Shown here piece by piece: positions 1-7,024 of a DNA stretch of 11,641 nucleotides (positions within the stretch are counted from its first letter, which is position 1; each line of letters opens with the position of its first letter). The DNA is from Desulfobacterales bacterium. Its GTDB lineage: Bacteria > Desulfobacterota > Desulfobacteria > Desulfobacterales > UBA11574. The notes beneath the pieces are model-generated. The model was not told the origin of the DNA. It saw nothing but the letters and a program-made list of their open reading frames with translations, and searched no databases. The position numbers and the translations under genes were made by a program. The stretch spans positions 1-11,641 of the forward strand of contig JAAXQD010000180.1 of the NCBI GenBank assembly GCA_012974475.1. Reading direction: 5' to 3'.

Positions 1-278
1 CGTTTGCCCATACCTTCCATGAGACCGCAGGAAGTGGTACTTTTACCTTCACCTAATGGGGTGGGGGTGATGGCGGTAACCTCAATATACTTGCCATCTG
101 GTTGGTCTTTCAAACGATCGATAATTTTAAGGAAATCCAGCTTGCACAATCTTCCCATGGGCAGGATTTCGTCCTTTTCCAGAGCCAGTTTTTCCCGCCA
201 TTCTTCAGGATAAGGCATGTTTTCTTCGGCCGCTTCTGAAATCTGCCAGTCGGCCATTTCTACCGCATTGTAAGCCAT
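1..278 (-). CDS. fhs: Formate--tetrahydrofolate ligase, N-terminal fragment (runs off left edge)
   Basis: This is the start of 10-formyltetrahydrofolate synthetase, the cytoplasmic enzyme that joins formate to tetrahydrofolate using ATP. It feeds the methyl branch of the Wood-Ljungdahl pathway and C1 biosynthesis. Only 92 complete codons are in the window; the family is usually about 550-600 residues. The visible part ends in the diagnostic segment VTAITPTPLGEGKSTTSCGL (residues about 67-86), which contains the family's P-loop GEGKST. The stretch DRLKDQPDGKYIEV just before it also fits the family. The ATG at 278-276 is preceded by a strong Shine-Dalgarno sequence (AGGAGG, 293-288) at 9 bases, which fixes the start. 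The gene is separated from the ABC genes by a 396-base AT-rich gap and probably has its own promoter there. Family assignment is very secure; nothing can be said about the rest of the gene. Confidence 0.95.
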   Translation of the reverse strand, partial: MAYNAVEMADWQISEAAEENMPYPEEWREKLALEKDEILPMGRLCKLDFLKIIDRLKDQPDGKYIEVTAITPTPLGEGKSTTSCGLMEGMGK

Positions 279-402
279 GTAATCAATCCTCCTCTATAGT
301 ATTTGGGTTAATAAAACAGAAACCCGGTACCCACTCCTAGGTTCCTTCAGCTTTGGTTAATAACTTTGAAATATTAAATTTGTATTGGGATATAGACCGT
401 GT

Positions 403-431
403 TTTAAAACATAATCCATTTAATTTGGCAA
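403..431 (-). promoter_or_regulatory. Possible sigma70-type promoter for fhs
   Basis: Read on the minus strand there is TTGCCA (431-426, 5 of 6 matches to the -35 consensus), a 17-base spacer, and TTTAAA (408-403, 4 of 6 to the -10 consensus). It would start transcription near 396, giving an untranslated leader of about 118 bases before the fhs ATG. The region is AT-rich, so chance matches are easy; a weak TACTAT box nearer the gene (about 304-299) is an alternative. Confidence 0.3.
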
Positions 432-580
432 GCAAAATAACCGTTTCTATCAAGTTCAGCACTAATGCAAAAAAAACAAAAATTGTCAATAGAAAAATGT
501 ACTTAGCGGTTGCGAAAAAACAATTCCGTGAAATCGGCGCCAAAATTCGGATCCATCAGAAGGCCCAAAAACACAAGGAA

Positions 581-638
581 TCGCAAACTATTTCGAGGAT
601 TTTGCGAGTGAGGTATCGTCCAAAGATGGGCTGACGAT
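581..638. repeat. Two consecutive small inverted repeats downstream of the exporter operon
   Basis: TCGCAAA at 581-587 pairs with TTTGCGA at 601-607 (7 bp, 13-base loop). Immediately beyond it ATCGTC at 615-620 pairs with GACGAT at 633-638 (6 bp, 12-base loop). Read from the exporter side (minus strand) they lie 37-94 bases past the stop codon and could slow 3' exonucleases or assist termination. Neither is followed by a proper T run, so they are not standard terminators. The stems are short enough to occur by chance. Confidence 0.3.
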
Positions 639-674
639 GAGATGCAAAAATGTGAAGTTTTTTTTCGCGAGCCC

Positions 675-2681
675 TTAGCCTTGCAACTGATTCAACCGGA
701 AATAAAAACCTTTGAGCTGCATCAACTCGGCGTGGTTTCCGGCTTCGATGATCCGTCCCCTGTTGAGCACCAAAATGGTGCCGGCGTCCCGGGCCGTAGA
801 CAGCCGATGGGCGACGACGATGGATGTTCGGTGGGCCATCAGGTTGTCGAGGGCTTCCTGGATTTTGTGTTCGGTCTCTGAATCGATATGGGATGTCGCC
901 TCATCAAGTATGATAAGGTCCGGATTCCGGGCAAACGCCCGTGCAATGGAAATCAGTTGACGTTCACCGCTTGAGATGGACGCCCCGCCCTCCGAGAGTA
1001 CCGTATCGAGACCGTCCGGCAACCGGTCCACGAAAGTTTTACAGTTTGAATCCTCTAAAATTTGCAGCATGGCCGCTTCTGAAATATCGCTCTTTCCCAG
1101 GGCAATGTTTCTCCGTATAGTTTCCGAAAACAAAAAAGGATCCTGCATGACCAGGGCCATCTTGGCCCTTAACACCGCGGGATCGATGTTCTTGACATCG
1201 ACACCGTTGAGGAAAACCCCTCCGGACGTCGGGTCATAAAAACGGATGAGCAGATTGATGATGGATGTTTTCCCCGAACCGGTGGGCCCCACCACAGCCA
1301 GGGTCTTTCCCGCCGTTATTTTAAAGGAAATATTTTTAAGTACAGTTTCATCTTTGATGTAGGCAAACGAAACATTTTCCATGGAAATTTCCGAAATTTT
1401 ATCCAACGTCCCCGACATAATTTTTGATCCGGTTTGAGGATCGGATTTTCTGACGGAAACCGGCAGCGGAATGGTTTCCGTGCTGTCTAAAATCAAAAAT
1501 ATCCGTTCCGCCGATGCCATGGCATTTTGAAGAATGTTGTACTTTTCAGCGATGTCTCTGATGGGCCTGAAAAACATCTTCATATAGGAAATAAACGCAA
1601 CCAGGGCCCCAAGGCTTATGGTTCCGGTCAAGGCACCGCCGCCGCCGTAAAAGATCACAACGGCGATGGCCACTGCACCCAGAACTTCGATCACCGGCAT
1701 AAACACCGCAAAAACATGGATTTGTCGCATGCCGGCCAGATAATGTTCATGATTGAGATGCTTAAAATCGAGATGATTTCGCTGCTCCTGCAAAAAGAGC
1801 TGGATCACCCGGATGCCCCCGATGGTTTCGGAAAATCGGGTGTTGATCTCTGCAATCTTCAACCGTAATATTCTGTAAGCTTCCCGGGCCTGACCTGAAA
1901 AATAAATGGCGGCCCAGACGACAAAGGGAATGACGGTAAAAGAAATTAGGGCAAGCCGCAGATTGATTCCCATCAGAACAACCGCGATCCCCACCAGCAG
2001 AAAAAGATCCTTGAACACGAAGACAATAACGGACGTGAACAGCTCGTGCATGTTCTGAACATCATTGGCCACCCGGGTGACCAGGCGACCCACCGGATTG
2101 CGTGTAAAAAATGACACCGAAAGCCCCTGGATGTGGTTGAACAGGCGCACCCGCAAATCGTGCATGATCATCTGTCCCGTGTACTCCATGATCAAAACCT
2201 GGGCCATGTTGAAAACGAAATTCATCAATACAATAGCCAGGAAAACCGCCGCGATCCAGGCGACACCGGCAAGATCATTTTTGCGCAATGTCCCGAGGTC
2301 ATTTTTCGAAAGTTTCGTCAGATCGTCATAGGGGATCGTGGCCCAATCCCCGTGAATCTTGAAAAGACGGGGATGTTTTTCGACCACGGCTCGGATCCCG
2401 GGGTCGGCTAAATCGGCCTTTAAATACCGGATGCTCCCTTCAACCGGACCCTGCCCTTTTCCCCCGGCAGATTCAATTTTCGGGACAATATACCGGTCGA
2501 TGGCGATCTTGGTCACATAAGGAAGGGAAAGATCCAGAAGGGTTATAAAAACAACCAGAACGATGGAGACCGCCAGCAGCAGCTTATACGGCTGGGTATA
2601 CGGGTAGAGCCGGGCCAATAATTTCAGGTCGTAGGGCTTGCCCAGCTGCTTTTCCTCGAAGTAACCGAAATCAGTGCGCAT
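675..2681 (-). CDS. ABC exporter half-transporter, catalytic-Glu subunit with periplasmic insertion (heterodimer partner, BmrD/YheH-like)
   Basis: This 668-residue protein fuses a six-helix exporter domain (about 1-390) to an ATPase domain (about 430-668). The ATPase domain has Walker A GPTGSGKTS (465-473), Q-loop Gln513, Walker B LIILDE with catalytic Glu594, and H-loop His625. The signature reads ISSGERQ (569-575) instead of LSGGQRQ, so it is degenerate. A polar insertion of about 75 residues (about 63-137) separates membrane helix 1 (about 32-60) from helix 2 (about 139-165) and should face the periplasm. BmrD/YheH-type subunits of heterodimeric exporters are known for a similar extra domain, and the length is close to theirs. 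The ATG overlaps the end of the upstream partner gene by 11 bases and has GAGGA just upstream, which suggests translational coupling. The substrate is unknown; drugs or lipids are typical of the family. Exporter assignment is firm; pairing is inferred from overlap and complementary motif loss. Confidence 0.93.
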   Translation of the reverse strand: MRTDFGYFEEKQLGKPYDLKLLARLYPYTQPYKLLLAVSIVLVVFITLLDLSLPYVTKIAIDRYIVPKIESAGGKGQGPVEGSIRYLKADLADPGIRAVVEKHPRLFKIHGDWATIPYDDLTKLSKNDLGTLRKNDLAGVAWIAAVFLAIVLMNFVFNMAQVLIMEYTGQMIMHDLRVRLFNHIQGLSVSFFTRNPVGRLVTRVANDVQNMHELFTSVIVFVFKDLFLLVGIAVVLMGINLRLALISFTVIPFVVWAAIYFSGQAREAYRILRLKIAEINTRFSETIGGIRVIQLFLQEQRNHLDFKHLNHEHYLAGMRQIHVFAVFMPVIEVLGAVAIAVVIFYGGGGALTGTISLGALVAFISYMKMFFRPIRDIAEKYNILQNAMASAERIFLILDSTETIPLPVSVRKSDPQTGSKIMSGTLDKISEISMENVSFAYIKDETVLKNISFKITAGKTLAVVGPTGSGKTSIINLLIRFYDPTSGGVFLNGVDVKNIDPAVLRAKMALVMQDPFLFSETIRRNIALGKSDISEAAMLQILEDSNCKTFVDRLPDGLDTVLSEGGASISSGERQLISIARAFARNPDLIILDEATSHIDSETEHKIQEALDNLMAHRTSIVVAHRLSTARDAGTILVLNRGRIIEAGNHAELMQLKGFYFRLNQLQG

Positions 2682-4428
2682 ATTCCTCTTCTATCTCCTG
2701 GAACCGGAATGTTTTTGCATAGTATCCCTGTTGCGCCATCAATTCCGAATGGGTGCCGGACTCGATGATACGGCCGTTTTCAAGGGTGATGATCCCATCG
2801 GCGAATCGGAGTGCGGAAAGCCGGTGGGAAACGATGACGATGGTTTTTTTGCCGGCCATGGACCGGATGGTATGGATGATGGCCTCGCCGGTTCTCATGT
2901 CCACCTGGCTGATGGGGTCATCGAGAATCATAATCCCTGAATCCTGGAGCAACGCCCGTGCAAGGGCGATCCGCTGTTTCTGGCCGCCGGAAAGAACAAT
3001 CCCCCTTTCCCCCACCAGGGTTTCAAAACCGTTTGGAAAAGCGGTGATGGCATCATAAATGGATGCTTTTCGGGTTGCGTCTATCAATTGGGCGTCTTCG
3101 ATGGTGTTACTGCCGAAGGTGATGTTTTCCCGGATGGTGCCGTCGAACAGAAAGGGCTCCTGGGGCATAAATGAAATTCCCGATCGAAGGTCGCGAATCC
3201 GGATCTTGCGAACGTCGACCCCGTCCAGCCGGACCCGGCCCCGGGACACATCGAATATCCTCGGTATAAGGCTCAAAAAAGTGGACTTACCGCTTCCCGG
3301 AGGTCCCACGATCCCGAGGGTTTTCCCGGGATCTATTTTGATGTCGATCCCGTCCAGGGCCGGAAACATATTGGATGCAGAAGCATATGGGGCGTAGGAA
3401 AACCCGACGTTCTCGAAGGTTATGGCCCCGTCCATATGTTCCAGGGGGATCGCTCCGGGGGCATCCTCGATCTCCGGCGCTGTCTGCATGATTTTATCGA
3501 TCCTGTCCAGGGATGCCTTGCCCCGCTGGATGAGGTTCGTGACCCATCCCGTGGCCATCATGGGCCAGGTCAAGAGGCCGAGATAACTGATAAACGCGAC
3601 AAAATCCCCCGGCGTAATGGTAAAGGTGATGGTCTGTCGGCCCCCGAGGAAGAGAACGATGGCCAGGCTTAGATTTGAAAAAAAGACCATCATGGGAAAA
3701 AAAGATCCGGTAATTCTAACCAGACCTAAATTTTTCTCGATATAATCTCTCGAAACCGCTTCGAGCTTGGATGCGGCGTCCTGTTCCCGGTTGTAGGCCT
3801 TGATGATGCGAATACCGGCAAACCGTTCTCTCACGACTTCGGTGAGCTCCGAAAAAGCCCCCTGCACCGCCCCGTAATGCCGGTGCATTTTTCTGCTGAA
3901 AAAGCGTGCCCCGAAGACGATCATCGGCATGGGGATAAGGACAAAAGCGGTGAGCCGGACATTGATGTAGGCCATAAAGCCGATGGCAGCAGTACCCAGA
4001 ACAACGGCATCGGTGAGGGCCACCATGCCCATGCCGGTGGCCATTCGTACGTGTTGAATATCATTGGTGGCATGTGCCATGAGATCGCCGGTTTTGACGT
4101 TGACGAAATATCCGGCTGAAAGTGTTTGAATATGGGAAAAGAGTCGGTTGCGCAAACCTTCTTCCACCCGCCGGGATGTGCCCATGAGACAGCGCCGCCA
4201 AACATACCGAAACACCCCGATCATAAGGGCAAGCCCGATAATGTAGAGGGCATACGTTAACAGCGTTACCGTCTCGATTCGATATTCGGCAATATCGTCC
4301 ACAGCCCATTTTATGATGCGGGGAATGAAAAGCTGGAGAAAATCGACGGCCACCAGACAGACAAGACCCAGGAAAATCAAACGTCGTTTTTCGATAAGAT
4401 ACGGCTTTATTAAATATAAGGATTTCAT
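2671..4428 (-). CDS. ABC exporter half-transporter, degenerate-site subunit (heterodimer partner, BmrC/YheI-like)
   Basis: A 585-residue inner-membrane half-transporter with six predicted helices (about residues 15-300) and a C-terminal ATPase. Visible motifs are Walker A GPPGSGKST (375-383), Q-loop Gln423, a perfect signature LSGGQ (479-483), Walker B IMILDD with Asp504 where the catalytic Glu should be, and H-loop His535. The Asp marks the inactive ATP site of heterodimeric exporters. That site would be completed by the partner's degenerate ISSGERQ signature, while this LSGGQ completes the partner's active site. I chose the ATG at 4428 because it matches the usual MK-start of such proteins and the length of BmrC/YheI proteins. 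An in-frame GTG at 4446 adds six residues, but its AAGG lies only one base away, and a candidate promoter would start transcription downstream of it. It is the first gene of the pair and overlaps the next by 11 bases. Confidence 0.92.
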   Translation of the reverse strand: MKSLYLIKPYLIEKRRLIFLGLVCLVAVDFLQLFIPRIIKWAVDDIAEYRIETVTLLTYALYIIGLALMIGVFRYVWRRCLMGTSRRVEEGLRNRLFSHIQTLSAGYFVNVKTGDLMAHATNDIQHVRMATGMGMVALTDAVVLGTAAIGFMAYINVRLTAFVLIPMPMIVFGARFFSRKMHRHYGAVQGAFSELTEVVRERFAGIRIIKAYNREQDAASKLEAVSRDYIEKNLGLVRITGSFFPMMVFFSNLSLAIVLFLGGRQTITFTITPGDFVAFISYLGLLTWPMMATGWVTNLIQRGKASLDRIDKIMQTAPEIEDAPGAIPLEHMDGAITFENVGFSYAPYASASNMFPALDGIDIKIDPGKTLGIVGPPGSGKSTFLSLIPRIFDVSRGRVRLDGVDVRKIRIRDLRSGISFMPQEPFLFDGTIRENITFGSNTIEDAQLIDATRKASIYDAITAFPNGFETLVGERGIVLSGGQKQRIALARALLQDSGIMILDDPISQVDMRTGEAIIHTIRSMAGKKTIVIVSHRLSALRFADGIITLENGRIIESGTHSELMAQQGYYAKTFRFQEIEEEYAH

Positions 4429-4448
4429 TTTTTCAACAATCAACACAC

Positions 4449-4475
4449 CTTATAACAGAATCTGAAAACGGTCAA
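4449..4475 (-). promoter_or_regulatory. Candidate promoter for the ABC exporter pair
   Basis: On the minus strand TTGACC (4475-4470, 5 of 6) and TATAAG (4454-4449, 5 of 6) are separated by 15 bases, slightly shorter than ideal. Transcription would begin near 4442, inside the stretch between the possible GTG (4446) and ATG (4428) starts. This supports the ATG and leaves a leader of only about 14 bases without a clear Shine-Dalgarno sequence. Confidence 0.4.
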
Positions 4476-4503
4476 ATATTCGTGGGAAAATCGCAAAATA
4501 TTC
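4474..4503. repeat. Direct repeat AAATATTC between the divergent promoters
   Basis: AAATATTC occurs at 4474-4481 and again at 4496-4503. The copies start 22 bases apart, about two turns of the helix, and lie between the two divergent -35 boxes; the first copy overlaps the exporter -35. This spacing suits an operator for a dimeric regulator, but an 8-base repeat in AT-rich DNA can arise by chance. Confidence 0.25.
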
Positions 4504-4517
4504 CACCGGTCATTGCG

Positions 4518-4546
4518 TTGACTTTCCCAAATTCGATTGCTATGAT
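4518..4546 (+). promoter_or_regulatory. Sigma70-like promoter of the RNase II gene, abutting its start codon
   Basis: TTGACT (4518-4523, 5 of 6), a 17-base spacer and TATGAT (4541-4546, 5 of 6) make the best promoter match in the window. The ATG of the downstream gene is at 4555, only 8 bases past the -10 box, so transcription would begin at or within about three bases of the start codon. No Shine-Dalgarno sequence precedes the ATG. Confidence 0.6.
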
Positions 4547-4554
4547 ACCTGATT

Positions 4555-6540
4555 ATGGAACAAGGTAACATCGTTGAATATATCGACCGCCAAAAAATCA
4601 TATGTTCGGTGGTATTGGAAGTAAAAAATCAAAGACTTAGACTTCTAACCGAAACCAACCGGGAAGTCAACCTATCCTCCAGACGTCTATCCCACACCTG
4701 CAATATGCGTCTCGATCTCTCCATGGGGAGGCATAAAATGGTCGACGCCTTGAAGGCCACCGCCGCCCGGCGAAATGCCTTGATCAGCCACATCGACATC
4801 AAGGAGTTGTGGGAAGTTTTAAATACGGAACAAGAATGGATCGATCTGAAGACAATGACGGAATTCTGCTTTCCGGACACCTCCAACTGCGATCATGAGT
4901 CCTCCGTACAACGGGCTTTTTTTCAAAACAAGCGCTACTTTAAATTCAATTACAATCGTTTTTTCCCCAACACCCAAGAAAGCGTCGAAAAAAAAGTCGC
5001 CCAAGAAAAAAAAGTCGCCCGCAGGAACCGTATGGCCCAGGAAGGCGGCGACTGGCTGGCCGGCATAATCAACGACAATCTTCCCTCCATACCCGACGAT
5101 AAAATGGAGATTGTAAACCTGCTCAAATCATTTTATCTTTTCGAAAAGGAGAACGAGCACTACGACCTGGGCAAGGCCATCCTCGCAAGGGCGGGCATCG
5201 ATCCTGACGAAGGAATATTCAAGATTCTGGCAAAACTGGGGGTGTTCGATGAAAACGAAAATACAGACCTCCACCGGTATAATATATCACCCGATTTTCC
5301 TGAAAAGGTCATGGATTTTGCCACCGAGCGTATCCGTTCAGCCCAAGGCACGACAGACGCCGGCCAACGGAAAGATCTCACCATGCTTTCCTCGATGACC
5401 ATCGACGGTCAGTCGACCCTGGATTTCGATGATGCCATCAGTATCGAGGATCATGGCGATCATTATCGCCTGGGCGTCCATATCGTCGATGTGGGACACT
5501 TTGTCAAAAAAGGAGATCTCATCGACCGGGAAGCCATCGCCCGGGGAAGCTCCATTTACATGCCCGACCAGAAGATTCCCATGCTGCCCACCAGTCTGGC
5601 CGAAGATCTCTGCAGCCTCAAAGCCGGTCAGCTGCGTCCTGCAATCAGCATACTGGTAAATTTAACCCGGTTTAGCGAAATCATCGATTATGAAATCGTT
5701 CCGAGCATGATCAAGGTCGAGCACCAGCTGACCTATTACGATGTCAACACCATCGGGGACGACGATCAAAGAATCATTATCCTCCGTGATATCGCAGAAA
5801 AATTTCGGCAGAAGAGAATGGCGGGCGGGGCGGTTCAGATAACCCTCCCTGACATCAATGTCTGGGTCGGCAACAACGGGGAAATCACCGTGAGCAGGAT
5901 CAACCGGGAAAGCCCCGCAAGGATGCTGGTTTCCGAGATCATGATCATGGCCAATTGGCTGATGGCCAAATTCCTGGCAAAACACAATATCCCCGCAATA
6001 TACCGGTCTCAGAAAGGACCCCGGGAGAGGCTCTATAAAGGTGCGGAGGGGACACTGTTCCAAAACTGTATGCAGCGAAAGATGTTAAGCCGCTTTGTGC
6101 TCGGGACCGAGCCTGAAAATCATTCGGGATTGGGACTGAATGCCTATGTCACGGCAACATCCCCCATTCGAAAATACTTCGATCTTGCCACTCAGCGGCA
6201 GATACGGGCCGTTCTGGGGCTGGAGGCCCCGTCGACCTCCGAAGAAATCGATGGAATGATTCAGGTGCTCGAACTCCCCATGAGCCATGTGATGAAGCTG
6301 CAGCACAACCGCCACCGATACTGGCTGTTGAAGTATCTTGAAAAAAGAATCGGACAGAAAGAAGAGGCGGTGGTACTCTACAAAAAAAGAGACAACTATC
6401 AAATACTGATCACCGAATACATGATAGAGAAGGACCTGTCGGCATCGAGCGGCATCGATTTGCATCCCGAAGATCTGATCCAGGTGACCATACAACATGT
6501 CAATGCAAGAAAAAACGTGTTGTCCGTATTTATGGGCTAA
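4555..6540 (+). CDS. RNase II/R-family 3'-5' exoribonuclease (RNB domain)
   Basis: A 661-residue cytoplasmic exoribonuclease that should degrade single-stranded RNA from the 3' end, releasing nucleoside monophosphates. The RNB catalytic centre is visible as TIDGQSTLDFDD with Asp284, Asp290, Asp292 and Asp293, the four metal-binding acids of the family. Arg539 in the late motif TSPIRKY is also family-typical. An N-terminal beta-barrel-like domain (about 1-50: GNIVEYI, then RLRLLT and REVNL) resembles that of the short RNase II forms of deltaproteobacteria and cyanobacteria rather than E. coli Rnb. The end (about 600-661) looks like a weak S1 fold. The N-terminal domain begins immediately at the ATG, so this start is well supported although no Shine-Dalgarno sequence is present; the next Met is residue 51. 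It is followed after 38 bases by the editing-domain gene on the same strand. RNase II versus RNase R cannot be settled by eye, but it lacks the cold-shock domains and basic tail of RNase R. Confidence 0.92.
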   Translation: MEQGNIVEYIDRQKIICSVVLEVKNQRLRLLTETNREVNLSSRRLSHTCNMRLDLSMGRHKMVDALKATAARRNALISHIDIKELWEVLNTEQEWIDLKTMTEFCFPDTSNCDHESSVQRAFFQNKRYFKFNYNRFFPNTQESVEKKVAQEKKVARRNRMAQEGGDWLAGIINDNLPSIPDDKMEIVNLLKSFYLFEKENEHYDLGKAILARAGIDPDEGIFKILAKLGVFDENENTDLHRYNISPDFPEKVMDFATERIRSAQGTTDAGQRKDLTMLSSMTIDGQSTLDFDDAISIEDHGDHYRLGVHIVDVGHFVKKGDLIDREAIARGSSIYMPDQKIPMLPTSLAEDLCSLKAGQLRPAISILVNLTRFSEIIDYEIVPSMIKVEHQLTYYDVNTIGDDDQRIIILRDIAEKFRQKRMAGGAVQITLPDINVWVGNNGEITVSRINRESPARMLVSEIMIMANWLMAKFLAKHNIPAIYRSQKGPRERLYKGAEGTLFQNCMQRKMLSRFVLGTEPENHSGLGLNAYVTATSPIRKYFDLATQRQIRAVLGLEAPSTSEEIDGMIQVLELPMSHVMKLQHNRHRYWLLKYLEKRIGQKEEAVVLYKKRDNYQILITEYMIEKDLSASSGIDLHPEDLIQVTIQHVNARKNVLSVFMG

Positions 6541-6578
6541 CCCGGCTTTTTTGAAATATTCGAGGAACCCCAACACCC

Positions 6579-6986
6579 ATGCGCGTATTATTCTGGTATT
6601 GTGATCGTTTTGACTGGACCCCTGCCATTAAAACCCTTCCGGAGGTTCCCGACGCCGAACCTGCTGAAAACCGCGATGCGGTGGTGGCGTTTGTCCACAT
6701 TGAGCCCCAGGATGTCCAAGACGATAGTACGGCTGAAACCAAGCTGGTGAAAAACGCCAAGTGGCTGGCCCGGAAATGGGAGATCACCCGGGTGGTTCTC
6801 CATTCCTTCACCCATCTGGGGCAAGAAAAGGCCGACCCTGCCGAAGCTCGGGCATTGTTGGACCGGAGTCAGAAACGGCTTCAAAATGCAGGCTATTCGG
6901 TGGATCAGACCCCCTACGGATATTTTCTGGATCTGGCCATCAAAGCCCCCGGCCACCCGCTGGCCAGGATCTACAAAGAATTCTGA
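6579..6986 (+). CDS. Free-standing archaeal-type threonyl-tRNA synthetase editing domain protein
   Basis: A 135-residue protein that matches the N-terminal editing domain of archaeal threonyl-tRNA synthetases, a relative of D-aminoacyl-tRNA deacylase. That domain removes wrongly attached serine from tRNA-Thr. Family features seen are the MRVLFWYCD start, VLHSFTHLG (73-81), the PYGYF turn (112-116) and GHPLA (125-129). No synthetase catalytic or anticodon-binding domain is attached and the protein ends right after the domain. Aligned from memory to the Pyrococcus abyssi domain, His79 would equal its His83, but the archaeal Tyr-Lys pair (Tyr120, Lys121) becomes Phe116-Leu117 here, so activity may differ. 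GAGGA lies 12 bases before the ATG. It probably shares a transcript with the RNase II gene 38 bases upstream. Trans-editing of mischarged tRNA is the family-based inference; substrate is unproven. Confidence 0.85.
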   Translation: MRVLFWYCDRFDWTPAIKTLPEVPDAEPAENRDAVVAFVHIEPQDVQDDSTAETKLVKNAKWLARKWEITRVVLHSFTHLGQEKADPAEARALLDRSQKRLQNAGYSVDQTPYGYFLDLAIKAPGHPLARIYKEF

Positions 6987-7024
6987 CCCGGATGACCCCT
7001 AAAATTTTTTAACCCTGGACCCCG

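Larger units (their letters stand above)
279..674. other. 396-base intergenic region without a convincing gene
   Basis: This stretch lies upstream of fhs and downstream of the ABC exporter genes, so both flanking genes read leftward. It is visibly more AT-rich than its surroundings. It contains the candidate fhs promoter, two adjacent restriction-site-like palindromes near 326-342 (GGTACC and CCTAGG), and two short inverted repeats at 581-607 and 615-638. Open frames of 93 codons (plus) and 68 codons (minus) exist, but they lack a good ribosome binding site and recognisable protein features. I see no classical Rho-independent terminator for the exporter genes: the eight-base T run at about 658-665 is on the plus strand and is not preceded by an adjoining GC hairpin. 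Confidence 0.6.

Noticed and set aside
337..543. Minus-strand frame of 68 codons with one hydrophobic stretch, resembling a small membrane protein
   Set aside because: It would begin at a TTG without a Shine-Dalgarno sequence, and hydrophobic runs arise easily when AT-rich DNA is translated on this strand. Conservation data would be needed to revive it.
353..634. Plus-strand open frame of 93 codons in the fhs upstream region
   Set aside because: There is no good ribosome site, the composition is that of AT-rich intergenic DNA, no protein family is recognisable, and it overlaps the likely fhs promoter on the other strand.
6987..7024. Bidirectional terminator between the convergent editing-domain and asparaginase-like genes
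   Set aside because: The 38-base gap has an AT-rich, partly self-complementary core (CCCCTAAAATTTTTTAACCC) and repeated GACCCC, but no GC-rich stem followed by a T run on either strand.
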